A DNA stretch of 64,000 bases, taken from Bradyrhizobium sp. CER78. Lineage in GTDB: Bacteria; Pseudomonadota; Alphaproteobacteria; Rhizobiales; Xanthobacteraceae. Of this stretch, positions 57,156 through 64,000 are shown piece after piece. The stretch covers positions 186,001-250,000 of the forward strand of contig NZ_JARVWP010000003.1 in the NCBI RefSeq assembly GCF_029846235.1, read 5' to 3'. The notes below the pieces were generated by a model. That model was not told where the DNA came from. It saw only the letters and a list, made by a program, of their open reading frames with translations, and made no database searches. The position numbers were made by a program, and so were the translations under genes. The first letter of the stretch is position 1; every line of letters begins with the position of its first letter.

Positions 57156-58067
57156 ATGGCCACACCATACCAAGGCAATGTCACATCGATGACGCAGAGC
57201 GGTGAAGGTGCCGCGTCTGCGCCCGTCATCCGCACCATCGGCCTGTCCGATCTGCACCAAGCGCTGCGTCTCGGCTGGGAAGACTTCAAGGCGGTGCCAA
57301 GCCACGCCATTATCCTGTGCCTGATCTATCCGGTGCTCGGCATCGTGCTTGCGCGCACCGTGCACGGCTATTCCGTGCTGCCCCTGCTGTTTCCGCTGGC
57401 CGCGGGCTTTGCCCTGCTCGGCCCGTTTGCCGCGATCGGCCTCTACGAGATGAGCCGCCGCCGCGAGGACGGCGGTGAAGCATCCGCGTGGGACGCCATT
57501 CAGGTATTCCGCTCGCCGTCATTCGGCGCAATGCTCGGGGTCGGAACGATCTTGTTCGCACTGTTCGTGACCTGGATTGCGACCGCGCAGGCGATCTACA
57601 CGGCGGTGTTCGGCTATGCGATTGCGGCCGACATTCCCGATTTCGCCGGGCGCGTGCTCACCACCCCGCAAGGCTGGTGGCTGATCGTGGTCGGCTGCAG
57701 CGTCGGCTTCCTGTTCGCGCTCGTGGCGCTTTGCATCAGCGTCGTCGCTTTCCCCATGATGCTCGACCGCCAGGCCACCGCCGGCGAAGCCATGGTGACG
57801 TCGATGCGCGCCGTCGCGCAGAACCCGGTGCCGATGGCGGCCTGGGGCCTGATCGTCGCGGTGCTGCTGGTGCTCGGCACGATCCCGTTCTTCCTCGGGC
57901 TTGCCGTCGTGATCCCCCTGCTCGGCCACGCCACCTGGCATCTCTATCGCGAGGTCATCGTCAAGGATCCGAACGCACGGCCGGTGTTCCCCGAACCGCG
58001 CGAGCGCAAGCCGGCCGCCGACTTCCCCGCCAACCTGTTCCCGTGGCGGCGCAGCGATCGCGGATAG
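57156..58067 (+). CDS. DUF2189 integral membrane protein
   Basis: The 303-residue protein has a soluble N-terminus with VIRTIGLSDLHQALRLGWEDFKAVPSH, then six membrane helices (about 50-275) with the DUF2189 hallmarks GPFAAIGLYEMSRRREDG, FRSPSFG and CISVVAFPMMLDRQATAGEA, and a basic cytoplasmic tail ending FPWRRSDRG. Relatives are found near cytochrome oxidase genes in some bacteria, but no such genes are here. AGGGAG precedes ATG 57156. Confidence 0.86.
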   Translation: MATPYQGNVTSMTQSGEGAASAPVIRTIGLSDLHQALRLGWEDFKAVPSHAIILCLIYPVLGIVLARTVHGYSVLPLLFPLAAGFALLGPFAAIGLYEMSRRREDGGEASAWDAIQVFRSPSFGAMLGVGTILFALFVTWIATAQAIYTAVFGYAIAADIPDFAGRVLTTPQGWWLIVVGCSVGFLFALVALCISVVAFPMMLDRQATAGEAMVTSMRAVAQNPVPMAAWGLIVAVLLVLGTIPFFLGLAVVIPLLGHATWHLYREVIVKDPNARPVFPEPRERKPAADFPANLFPWRRSDRG

Positions 58068-58300
58068 GCGCCAGGTCAACCTGAACTCGTAAACGTCACA
58101 GCAACCGCCGGTCGATATATTCGGCCGGCGGTTTGTCGTCCCGGACCGTCAAATGGATGTGAAGTTGGCGTGGCATTTGCAGCGCGACCTGAGAAAAACG
58201 GCCCTATCACGAGCCTTGTTTTGGCCGCTGTTGCCGCGAACATACCCGCCGCGTTGCGCGACCAATCGATGACATCGCAGACTTCGGAGTGAAATTGCCT

Positions 58301-59116
58301 ATGACCTCTCGCTTGTCCCTTCACACGCTCGCCGTTGGGGCGTGGCTCTTGACCTCGACCGCATCTGCGCTCGCCGCCCAATGCGGCACGGGCACATTCG
58401 AGTCCTGGCTCGACGATTTCAAGAAAGAGGCCGTGGCAAAAGGTATTTCACAGAACGCGATCCAAGCCGGGCTGAATGGCGTCACGCAGGACAAGGCGAT
58501 CCTGGCGCGCGATCATTCGCAGCAGGTGTTCAGCCAGACCTTCGAGCAGTTCTCGGGCCGCATGGTGCCGCCGCGGCTCAATCGCGGCTCCGACATGATG
58601 AAGCGCTACGGCTCGGTGCTGTCGCGTATCGAGGAAGCCTACGGCGTGCCCGGCGAAATCCTGGTCGCGATCTGGGGCCTGGAAACCGATTTCGGCGTCA
58701 ACACCGGCAAGTTTCCGACCCTGCGTTCGCTGGCGACGCTGGCCTATGATTGCCGCCGCTCCGACATGTTCAAGGCCGAGTTGATGGATGCGTTGCGCAT
58801 CGTCGAGCGCGGCGATCTCGCACCGCAGGAGATGCGAGGTGCCTGGGCCGGCGAGATCGGCCAGACCCAGTTCATGCCGTCGTCCTACATCAAGTTCGCG
58901 GTCGACTTTGACGGCAACGGCAAGCGCGACCTCTTGCACAACGTGCCGGACGTGCTGGCGTCGACGGCGAACTTCCTGAAGAGCTACGGCTGGAAGAAGG
59001 GCAAGGGATGGGAGCCCGGCAGCGAGAATTTCGCGGTCATCCAGCAGTGGAATAAGAGCGAGGTGTACGCCAAGACGATCGGCTACTTCGCCACCCAGCT
59101 GGCCAAAGCGCCATAA
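58301..59116 (+). CDS. Lytic murein transglycosylase (MltB family)
   Basis: The 271-residue protein has a signal peptide (1-26, ending ALAA). The MltB-like catalytic domain has Glu in IWGLETDFGVNTG, then AWAGEIGQTQFMPSSYIKFAVDFDGNGKRDL and a C-terminal TIGYFATQL. There is no lipobox, so it is a soluble periplasmic form. It cleaves the MurNAc-GlcNAc bond to 1,6-anhydro products. ATG 58301 was chosen; GTG 58289 is possible. A degenerate terminator-like hairpin follows. Confidence 0.9.
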   Translation: MTSRLSLHTLAVGAWLLTSTASALAAQCGTGTFESWLDDFKKEAVAKGISQNAIQAGLNGVTQDKAILARDHSQQVFSQTFEQFSGRMVPPRLNRGSDMMKRYGSVLSRIEEAYGVPGEILVAIWGLETDFGVNTGKFPTLRSLATLAYDCRRSDMFKAELMDALRIVERGDLAPQEMRGAWAGEIGQTQFMPSSYIKFAVDFDGNGKRDLLHNVPDVLASTANFLKSYGWKKGKGWEPGSENFAVIQQWNKSEVYAKTIGYFATQLAKAP

Positions 59117-59139
59117 GGTCATTCGCCATAAGGTAGGTC

Positions 59140-59170
59140 AAAGGCCGACTGCCCCGGGCAATCGGCCTTT
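59140..59170. terminator. Terminator-like hairpin, same type as at 62357
   Basis: AAAGGCCGACTGCC pairs with GGCAATCGGCCTTT, with one C-A mismatch. It shares sequence with the hairpin at 62361-62391 and may serve the transglycosylase gene from the left and the pseudogene remnant from the right. Confidence 0.65.
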
Positions 59171-59187
59171 ATCGCCTTGATCAAGAT

Positions 59188-59262
59188 TCACTTCGCCATG
59201 CCAGGGCGCGCGGCCCCGGCAGGCGCCGATCTTGCCGTTCAGCATCGCCGACCAGCGACAAT
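59188..59262 (-). pseudogene. Remnant of the 62409-62681 small gene
   Basis: The minus strand from 59262 to the stop-like TGA at 59188 matches the C-terminal third of the gene at 62409 (GATGCTGAACGGCAAGATCGG against GATGCTGAACAACAAGTGGGG, and GCATGGCGAAGT at the end), with frame changes. Together with the adjacent hairpin, it is a decayed duplicate. Confidence 0.6.
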
Positions 59263-59292
59263 CGCGACGGTATGCCGTTGAAGCGTTTGCCG

Positions 59293-60288
59293 TCAGTGGC
59301 GTAGCGATGCGGCGCGGATGTCCGACGGCGTTGCGCCGTAATACCGGCGAAACGTCCGATTGAAGTAGGACAGGTCGCCAAATCCCGATTCAAACGCGAT
59401 CGTGCCGATGGTGCTGTCGCTCCGGACCGGGTCCGTCAAGAGCCTATGCGCGTGCGCCAGGCGCTGAGCCAGCACGAATTCCGAGAACGTCGTGTCCACG
59501 CTTTCGAACAGTCTTTGGATATAACGCGGCGTGAGCCGCAGGCGCGCCGCCACGGCGAGCAAGGTCAGATCGCCGTAGCTGAGATTCTCGGAGATGTCGG
59601 CCTTGACCGCGGCGAACCGCGCGGCCGCGAGCCCTCGATCTTGCGCGACGGCCGTCCCGTCCGAATTCGCGCCGACGACCAGCGACCCGAGGTCGATCAA
59701 ATGGGTGACCACGGCATCGAGCAGTCCGGGCGTCGAAAGACGATATCCGTCGTCCAGTTTCCGAAGGTAAAGCGTGAGCAACCGCAGCGCTTCCGTGTTC
59801 GATGGCAAACCACGCATCAGCACGTCGTCGAGATTGGAGACCAGCGGCGCCAACGCCTTGCGGGGCAGCCTGAGGCCGATGAAGCGGGTTGGCGATTGTG
59901 GGAGGACGGCCATGCGGCCGACTTCCGCGCTCGACATCAGCACAGCTTCGCCCGGGCCGAGCGTGACCTCCCGACCGCGTTGTGATGCGTTCATGCTGCC
60001 GCTTGTTGCGATCGTCAGGACGAGGTCATCAGTACCGTCGAGCAGTTCGCGCGGTCTTACGACCCGCAGGTTGGTGCACGCCCAGGATCCGGTGCCAAGG
60101 CTAGTGCCAAGGCCGGGCAACTCACACAACCTCGCTTCGGCATGGAATGCACCTTCGATCAGTGGCTCCGGGTCGAGCTTCATGACCAGCCGTCCGACCT
60201 GTTCCCGGAAAATCGCCAATCGGTCTCGTTCACCCCAATCAGCAGTCGAGAACCGAAACTCGATGATACTTTGCGGCTTCATTGTCAT
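59293..60288 (-). CDS. AraC-family transcriptional regulator (copy 1)
   Basis: The 331-residue protein has an N-terminal AraC_binding_2-like domain (1-200) and a C-terminal double helix-turn-helix (about 225-325): LTLLAVAARLRLTPRYIQRLFESVDTTFSEFVLAQRLAHAHRLL and GTIAFESGFGDLSYFNRTFRRYYGATPSDIRAA. It is a paralog of the gene at 61327. It probably senses a small ligand and activates a catabolic or stress gene. Both copies flank the DUF3574 gene. Confidence 0.9.
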   Translation of the reverse strand: MTMKPQSIIEFRFSTADWGERDRLAIFREQVGRLVMKLDPEPLIEGAFHAEARLCELPGLGTSLGTGSWACTNLRVVRPRELLDGTDDLVLTIATSGSMNASQRGREVTLGPGEAVLMSSAEVGRMAVLPQSPTRFIGLRLPRKALAPLVSNLDDVLMRGLPSNTEALRLLTLYLRKLDDGYRLSTPGLLDAVVTHLIDLGSLVVGANSDGTAVAQDRGLAAARFAAVKADISENLSYGDLTLLAVAARLRLTPRYIQRLFESVDTTFSEFVLAQRLAHAHRLLTDPVRSDSTIGTIAFESGFGDLSYFNRTFRRYYGATPSDIRAASLRH

Positions 60289-60380
60289 CGGCGCATCCTC
60301 ATGGGTGGGGACCCAAGATTCTTGCCATCCGGCCAGCGGCTAACGTCGCGCGCGGCGGGGATGCCGGTTGCAGCAAGTGG

Positions 60381-60806
60381 TCAGAACGATGCGCAAGTGG
60401 TCGAGAGCGTGAGGCCAACCGACTGTTGATGAAAGCGCTGCCTGTACGCGGTGCCGATCTGCGTCAAGCGCGCCAAGGTCTCCGGGGTCTCGGCAGCGAT
60501 GATGCGCACGACAAAGGACTGCTCGCGTGTGATCCGGCCCGTGTCCGGGTCGCGCCACTGGCCGGAAGCCCTGAGCAGGGTCAATCCATCGGGAAAGCGC
60601 GGCGTCACCTCCTTCAGAAGGAAGTCCGACCACTGGGCGTCCGATACGCGGCCGTGTCCGGCGATACGACGTCCAAACAACAGTTCGGCCTGCATCATCG
60701 ACTTGCCGTTGATCAGCTGGCAGGAAGTTGCTGCGCCTTCGGCGGCGGATGCGTTGCTTCCCGCAACGAGGACAAGCCACGCCGCGGCGTGGATCAGTGC
60801 GCGCAT
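60381..60806 (-). CDS. DUF3574-like secreted protein
   Basis: The 141-residue protein has a signal peptide (1-22, ending ASAAE). The mature part contains AELLFGRRIAGHGRVSDAQWSDFLLKEVTPRFPDGLTLLRASGQWRDPDTG, the DUF3574 signature, with Cys at SCQL and TTCASF possibly bridged. The fold is an alpha/beta sandwich of unknown role. It overlaps the small membrane gene upstream by 13 nt and is in operon with it. Confidence 0.82.
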   Translation of the reverse strand: MRALIHAAAWLVLVAGSNASAAEGAATSCQLINGKSMMQAELLFGRRIAGHGRVSDAQWSDFLLKEVTPRFPDGLTLLRASGQWRDPDTGRITREQSFVVRIIAAETPETLARLTQIGTAYRQRFHQQSVGLTLSTTCASF

Positions 60807-60985
60807 GAAGTTCGAACTGTGAGCTTTGCCACTCCGGCCGCCGACGTCTTGGGTGTTGCGGTCCGGTACACGATCCGGGCAAACAGGAACATTCCGAGGA
60901 GCAGGCCCAGTACACCGATGATGCCCATGGCAAGCCTGACGTCGCCGGGCGCGCTATGGACACGCAAAAATAGTGCTAAAATCAC
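60794..60985 (-). CDS. Small membrane protein, overlapping DUF3574
   Basis: The 63-residue frame has a GTG start at 60985, one long membrane helix (about 20-40) and a short polar tail. ATG 60928 is an alternative with AGGC upstream that would keep just the helix. It overlaps the following gene by 13 nt. Confidence 0.5.
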   Translation of the reverse strand: MILALFLRVHSAPGDVRLAMGIIGVLGLLLGMFLFARIVYRTATPKTSAAGVAKLTVRTSCAH

Positions 60986-61326
60986 CCGTTATCCTTCTGC
61001 GAGCAGGCCAATTTTGCGCTATGGGTTTTAATGACTTGTCCGCCCACCGGCTTGGACAGGCGCGACAACGCCTTGGATCAAAACGACTTGGCGGGTCGGT
61101 ATTTCAATCTGGATACGTTCCGGCCAATGGGACGTGCGTTTCACCCCGGACTGCACCTGCCCCCCTGAGGGAACCGTGGATGGAGCATACGTAGGGCACT
61201 TTGACAGCGCCGGGTCATTGGCTAGAAGCCCTGCGTTGCGTTCGTTTGTTGCCGCCGAACCGGGTCGCCTTGGTGAACCAGACGCGGCAGTCCGGCGACA
61301 TCTGTTGCGACAGCCTGAGTTTCCCG
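60986..61326. other. Non-coding interval between divergent genes
   Basis: These 341 nt separate the small membrane gene (minus) and AraC copy 2 (plus). I see no conserved motif apart from promoter-like A/T-rich spots near 60965. Nothing else is seen. Confidence 0.4.
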
Positions 61327-62325
61327 ATGACCTCGACGGCCAACGACGTTGCACTTTCCCGGTTTTCCCTGGAAGATTTTGCCGAGAAGGACCGTATGGC
61401 CGCATGGCGCGATCTGTACGGCCGGCTGGTGCTGAAGGCCGACCTCGCGCCACTGCCGGATCATTCCTTGCATGCGGATGTAACCGTGCGGATGCTACCC
61501 GGGCTGTCCATCACGTCGGCCAGCATGTCGGCGTTTCGCTACGAGCGGGGTGCCGAACAGTTGGCGGATGGCAACGACGGGCTTGCCCTGGTGTTGGGTT
61601 CGCACGATGCCACGATGGTGCAGCGTGGACGCGAGGTCACGTGGAGCGCCGGTGACGGGCTGCTGGTCAGCTCGGCGGATCCGGTCGCGATGCTCTGCCC
61701 CGCCCCGGCGAAGATTCTGTGCCTTCACGTTCCGCGGCCGGCACTGGCGCCGCTGGTGAGCAGCGTCGATTCCTCCGTGATGCAGCCGATTGCACGCTCC
61801 ACCGAAGCGCTGAAATTGTTGGTGAGCTATGTCGGAGCGCTGCAGGAGGATGATGCGCTTGCCACGCCTCAGCTACAGCACCACGTGGCCTCGCACGTAC
61901 ACGATCTGATCGCAGTAGCGCTCGGCGCAACGAGAGATGCCGCGGCTCTTGCCCATGGGCGGGGCGTCCACGCAGCGCGGCTGCGTGCCATCAAGGCCGA
62001 TATCATCGACCATCTCAATCACGGCAATCTCACGGTTGCGGCTGTCGCGCGGCGGCACGGCGTCACCCCGCGCCAAGTGCAACGGATGTTTGAAGGCGAC
62101 GGGACCACATTTTCGCAATTCGTGCTCGGGCGCCGTCTCGCGCGAGCGCATCGATTGCTGGTCAATCCGCGCTACGCCGATCGGCCTGTGAGCGCGGTCG
62201 CCTTTGAGGTTGGTTTCGGCGACGTGTCCTATTTCAACCGCACCTTCCGCCGGCAATACGGAGCGCCTCCCTCGGACGTGCGTGAAGCGGTGCGCAGAGG
62301 GCTGATCGCGAACAATGGCTCCTGA
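61327..62325 (+). CDS. AraC-family transcriptional regulator (copy 2)
   Basis: The 332-residue protein is a paralog of the gene at 59293: N-terminal AraC_binding_2-like domain, then LTVAAVARRHGVTPRQVQRMFEGDGTTFSQFVLGRRLARAHRLL and SAVAFEVGFGDVSYFNRTFRRQYGAPPSDVREA. The two share layout and length but have diverged, so each probably has its own ligand or target. The start is ATG 61327; frames extend upstream to 61201 but with non-protein-like sequence. Confidence 0.9.
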   Translation: MTSTANDVALSRFSLEDFAEKDRMAAWRDLYGRLVLKADLAPLPDHSLHADVTVRMLPGLSITSASMSAFRYERGAEQLADGNDGLALVLGSHDATMVQRGREVTWSAGDGLLVSSADPVAMLCPAPAKILCLHVPRPALAPLVSSVDSSVMQPIARSTEALKLLVSYVGALQEDDALATPQLQHHVASHVHDLIAVALGATRDAAALAHGRGVHAARLRAIKADIIDHLNHGNLTVAAVARRHGVTPRQVQRMFEGDGTTFSQFVLGRRLARAHRLLVNPRYADRPVSAVAFEVGFGDVSYFNRTFRRQYGAPPSDVREAVRRGLIANNGS

Positions 62326-62356
62326 TTCAGTCCAGGCCGATCGCGCTCCAGCCAAA

Positions 62357-62392
62357 TAAAAAGGGCCGATTGCCCCAGGCAATCGGCCCTTA
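62357..62392 (-). terminator. Intrinsic terminator of the 62409-62681 gene
   Basis: A 14-bp perfect stem (62361-62374 with 62378-62391) with a 3-nt loop is followed on the minus strand by T5. It can also stop AraC copy 2 from the left, with a weaker T-run. Confidence 0.88.
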
Positions 62393-62408
62393 TCGTCATG
62401 ATCAAAGC

Positions 62409-62681
62409 TTACTTCGCCATGCTGGCTTCAGCAGCCTTGCCGAGGTGCGCGCCGCATTCGCCCCACTTGTTGTTCAGCATCGCGTCCTGGGCGAGCGAGA
62501 CTTCCTTCTCCGCCGCGAATTTGACCTCATTGTCAGCCATAGCTTCGACCGCCGCTTCAGTCTTGCCGAAATTGGCGCCGCTGCAGCCGACGCCCATGTG
62601 ATGGCGATGAGCGGCCTGAGCCGGGGCAACAGCGTAGACGACGACAGCCATGGTGGTCGCTGCGATCAATGTCTTGATCAT
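62409..62681 (-). CDS. Small secreted hypothetical protein
   Basis: The 90-residue protein has a signal peptide (1-23, ending PAQA), a His-rich start of the mature part (AHRHHMGVGCSG), and a helical region with AEKEVSLAQDAMLNNKWGECGAHLGKAAEA. Two Cys (GCSG, GECG) may bridge. The start is ATG 62681; ATG 62693 is an alternative. A fragment of a second copy lies at 59188-59262. Confidence 0.78.
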   Translation of the reverse strand: MIKTLIAATTMAVVVYAVAPAQAAHRHHMGVGCSGANFGKTEAAVEAMADNEVKFAAEKEVSLAQDAMLNNKWGECGAHLGKAAEASMAK

Positions 62682-62742
62682 GGGATGTTCCATCTTTTGT
62701 TCTTGAACAGAAACCTGCGTGATTGCGGAATCTGCGGGATGA

Positions 62743-62955
62743 TTATTCGCTGTTCCCGGCGCCGCTCAGAATGAACTTCGCGCGATACGAATGTGATGAG
62801 CGCTGCACGCGGATCGCGCATGCGTTGCATAGTGTTTTGATTACAAGCCGGTAAGGAAGCGGCGCCGCATTAGCGCGGTTGGAGGCGTTCACTTCAATCA
62901 ACCCATTTCCGATAAGCAGCAGGCGATCCCCCGCGACTTCCTGCACCCGGCCCAA
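62743..62955 (-). CDS. Possible small protein (weak)
   Basis: A TTG-started frame of 70 residues reads fairly protein-like (LLLIGNGLIEVNASNRANAAPLPYRLVIKTLC). It has no good ribosome site and no recognised family. It could also be a decayed gene. Confidence 0.28.
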   Translation of the reverse strand: MGRVQEVAGDRLLLIGNGLIEVNASNRANAAPLPYRLVIKTLCNACAIRVQRSSHSYRAKFILSGAGNSE

Positions 62956-63426
62956 ATCCGCGCGGCGCGCAGTGCCGTATTACCTCAAGAGTCAATGCGG
63001 CTGATTGACGCTACGTCCGCTGAGCGTCGGCGCGACCATACAATGAACTAAAACTCATTTCTAATAGCAGGATGTTGCATGCGAATCACGCATGGAACAC
63101 ATCGACGTGATCATTCACTCACGACGCCATTTCAGCTTGATCACGCGGTCTGTAATTACCACATACTTAATGCGGTAAAGGCCAGCGGGATCCCTAGCAA
63201 CTCACTGATCTATAGAAGATTTTATCGAGAGCGGCGATGCCGGCGGAACTTCCGCCCTCTGCCTCGTTCCTGATGCCGCAAACGGTTAACCGGAACTTAC
63301 CTCCGCCATGCATTTTGAGCTTAGCTGCATCGCAACATTGGAACTACCGCACTGCACTATATCATCTATATTCACTTCAACGATGAGGCTTTGGAAAAGC
63401 TGAATCCGAACTACTAGGAGACTACC
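62956..63426. other. Non-coding interval with nothing firm
   Basis: These 471 nt precede the DUF1127 gene. The sequence is less GC-rich than average and has A/T-rich spots (for example around 63200 and 63355) that may hold the promoter. A plus frame at 63079 is not convincing. No RNA gene was recognised. Confidence 0.4.
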
Positions 63427-63579
63427 ATGTTGCTCTCGCTCATCCGCATGATCCAGGCTTTCCGGGATTATCAGCGCAATGTCAGCGAACTGTCCCAGCT
63501 CAGCGATCGCGAACTGGCCGATATCGGCCTCGACCGCTCGGACATTCCGCGCGTTGCCGCCGGTACCTACAACGGCTAA
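63427..63579 (+). CDS. DUF1127 small protein
   Basis: The 50-residue protein was read by eye. It has LLSLIRMIQAFRDYQRNVSELSQLSDRELADIGLDRSDIPRVAAG, with the DUF1127 core L-S-D-R-E-L-x-D-I-G-L-x-R-x-D-I. In related alphaproteobacteria such proteins bind RNA or affect phosphate and stress physiology. AGGAG lies eight bases before ATG 63427. A terminator follows at 63608. Confidence 0.92.
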   Translation: MLLSLIRMIQAFRDYQRNVSELSQLSDRELADIGLDRSDIPRVAAGTYNG

Positions 63580-63607
63580 TCGGCCGCAAGCCATCTGATG
63601 AACGGAT

Positions 63608-63640
63608 AACGCCCGCTTCCACAGCGGGCGTTGTCGTTTT
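63608..63640 (+). terminator. Intrinsic terminator of the DUF1127 gene
   Basis: AACGCCCGCT and AGCGGGCGTT form a 10-bp stem with a 5-nt loop, followed by GTCGTTTT. Confidence 0.82.
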
Positions 63641-63642
63641 CA

Positions 63643-63681
63643 GGGCCTATCCGTTCCGATGACATCGGAACGGATAGGCCC
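63643..63681. repeat. Perfect 39-nt palindrome
   Basis: The 19-bp arms 63643-63661 and 63663-63681 are exact reverse complements around one central A. It follows directly after the DUF1127 terminator. It has no T-run. Confidence 0.92.
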
Positions 63682-63694
63682 CGATCCCCTTGGT

Positions 63695-63757
63695 TTGACG
63701 CGTTTTCCTCACGCGAACCGGTATCCACTTCGCTTGAAACTGCGGCGCGGTTTCAGA
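63695..63757. repeat. Probable dispersed repeat before trmFO
   Basis: TTTGACGCGTTTTCCTCACGCGAACCGGTATCCACTTCGC resembles, from memory, a short dispersed repeat common in Bradyrhizobium. The inner CGCG and GAAAC blocks are partly palindromic. No second copy was found in this window. Confidence 0.35.
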
Positions 63758-63791
63758 TGCATATGGTCACGAAACGCGCTAACGCTGCGCG

Positions 63792-64000
63792 ATGACACCG
63801 CATCAATCCTCTTCCCAACCCGTGCACATCGTGGGCGCGGGGCTCGCCGGCTCGGAAGCCGCCTGGCAGGTCGCCAATTCCGGCGTCCGCGCCGTCCTGC
63901 ACGAAATGCGCCCGCAACGGATGACCGAGGCGCACCGGACCGACGGCTGCGCCGAACTGGTCTGCTCGAACTCGTTCCGCTCCGACGACGCGGCCAACAA
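63792..64000 (+). CDS. trmFO: Methylenetetrahydrofolate-tRNA-(uracil-5-)-methyltransferase, N-terminal part
   Basis: The visible 69 residues start [10 protein letters not shown], then [18 protein letters not shown], the FAD Rossmann motif of TrmFO, and [33 protein letters not shown], all diagnostic. The enzyme methylates U54 of tRNA with folate and FADH2. The gene continues past the window edge. Confidence 0.93.
   Translation, partial: MTPHQSSSQPVHIVGAGLAGSEAAWQVANSGVRAVLHEMRPQRMTEAHRTDGCAELVCSNSFRSDDAAN

Noticed and set aside
63079..63273. 64-residue plus frame in the 63 kb interval
   Set aside because: Basic, Arg-rich tail, no ribosome site, no family; more likely non-coding.

Overview
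The window is high-GC chromosomal DNA from an alphaproteobacterium and is best explained as Bradyrhizobium or a very close relative. The main support is an ndvC-ndvD-ndvB locus for cyclic beta-(1,3),(1,6)-glucans at the left end, an arrangement described from Bradyrhizobium japonicum. Further support comes from GTTC-N7-GTTC SOS boxes typical of alphaproteobacteria, several families of small palindromic repeats, porin-like Omp31 proteins, and many tiny secreted proteins. I see no integrase, transposase, phage module or CRISPR array. Most of the window is ordinary core and soft-core chromosome.

Layout. 1-4.5 kb: the ndv glucan locus. 4.7 kb: tRNA-Lys(UUU). 5-12 kb: small secreted or membrane proteins around a 3-hydroxybutyryl-CoA dehydrogenase gene. 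12-18 kb: a CNNM/CBS transporter-like protein, a formyl-hydrolase-like protein, a Rid protein, a DMT exporter, and cysK with a BrnA-like antitoxin. 18-27 kb: tgt, a patatin lipoprotein with its TetR regulator and two look-alike operators, asd behind a putative Thr/Lys attenuator, then the queA-ppiB-orf-ppiA-coaD block. 28-35 kb: the K+ transporter Kup, a 1023-residue repeat protein, and an SDR/ECF-sigma pair. 35-45 kb: gyrA, then divergent ssb and uvrA, each with an SOS box, with two Omp31-like genes and a decayed third copy between them. 44.8-46.2 kb: a lower-GC AlbA_2/ATPase-type gene. 46-51 kb: repeat-rich DNA with a PRC-barrel gene and its decayed copy, a VOC protein, a MxaD/beta-propeller pair, and an ATPase next to a WYL-like protein. 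51-59 kb: acyl-CoA synthetase, SPW, TPR, Tat-exported FAH-family, DUF3597, DUF2189 and lytic transglycosylase genes. 59-64 kb: two divergent AraC paralogs around a DUF3574 gene, a DUF1127 gene, a perfect 39-nt palindrome and the start of trmFO.

Most noteworthy signals. (1) A 23-codon Thr/Lys-rich reading frame begins almost at the predicted transcription start upstream of asd and is followed by an intrinsic terminator. This looks like a leaderless attenuator for the aspartate pathway. (2) The tgt product keeps both catalytic aspartates, but by remembered alignment all four zinc ligands of the usual site are replaced. (3) A formyltransferase-fold protein carries Gly at the catalytic Asn position, with the context of 10-formyl-THF hydrolases. 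(4) Operator-like palindromes in front of the patatin-tetR unit and again beyond tetR point to a small local regulon. All assignments come from reading the sequence only; no database search was run.
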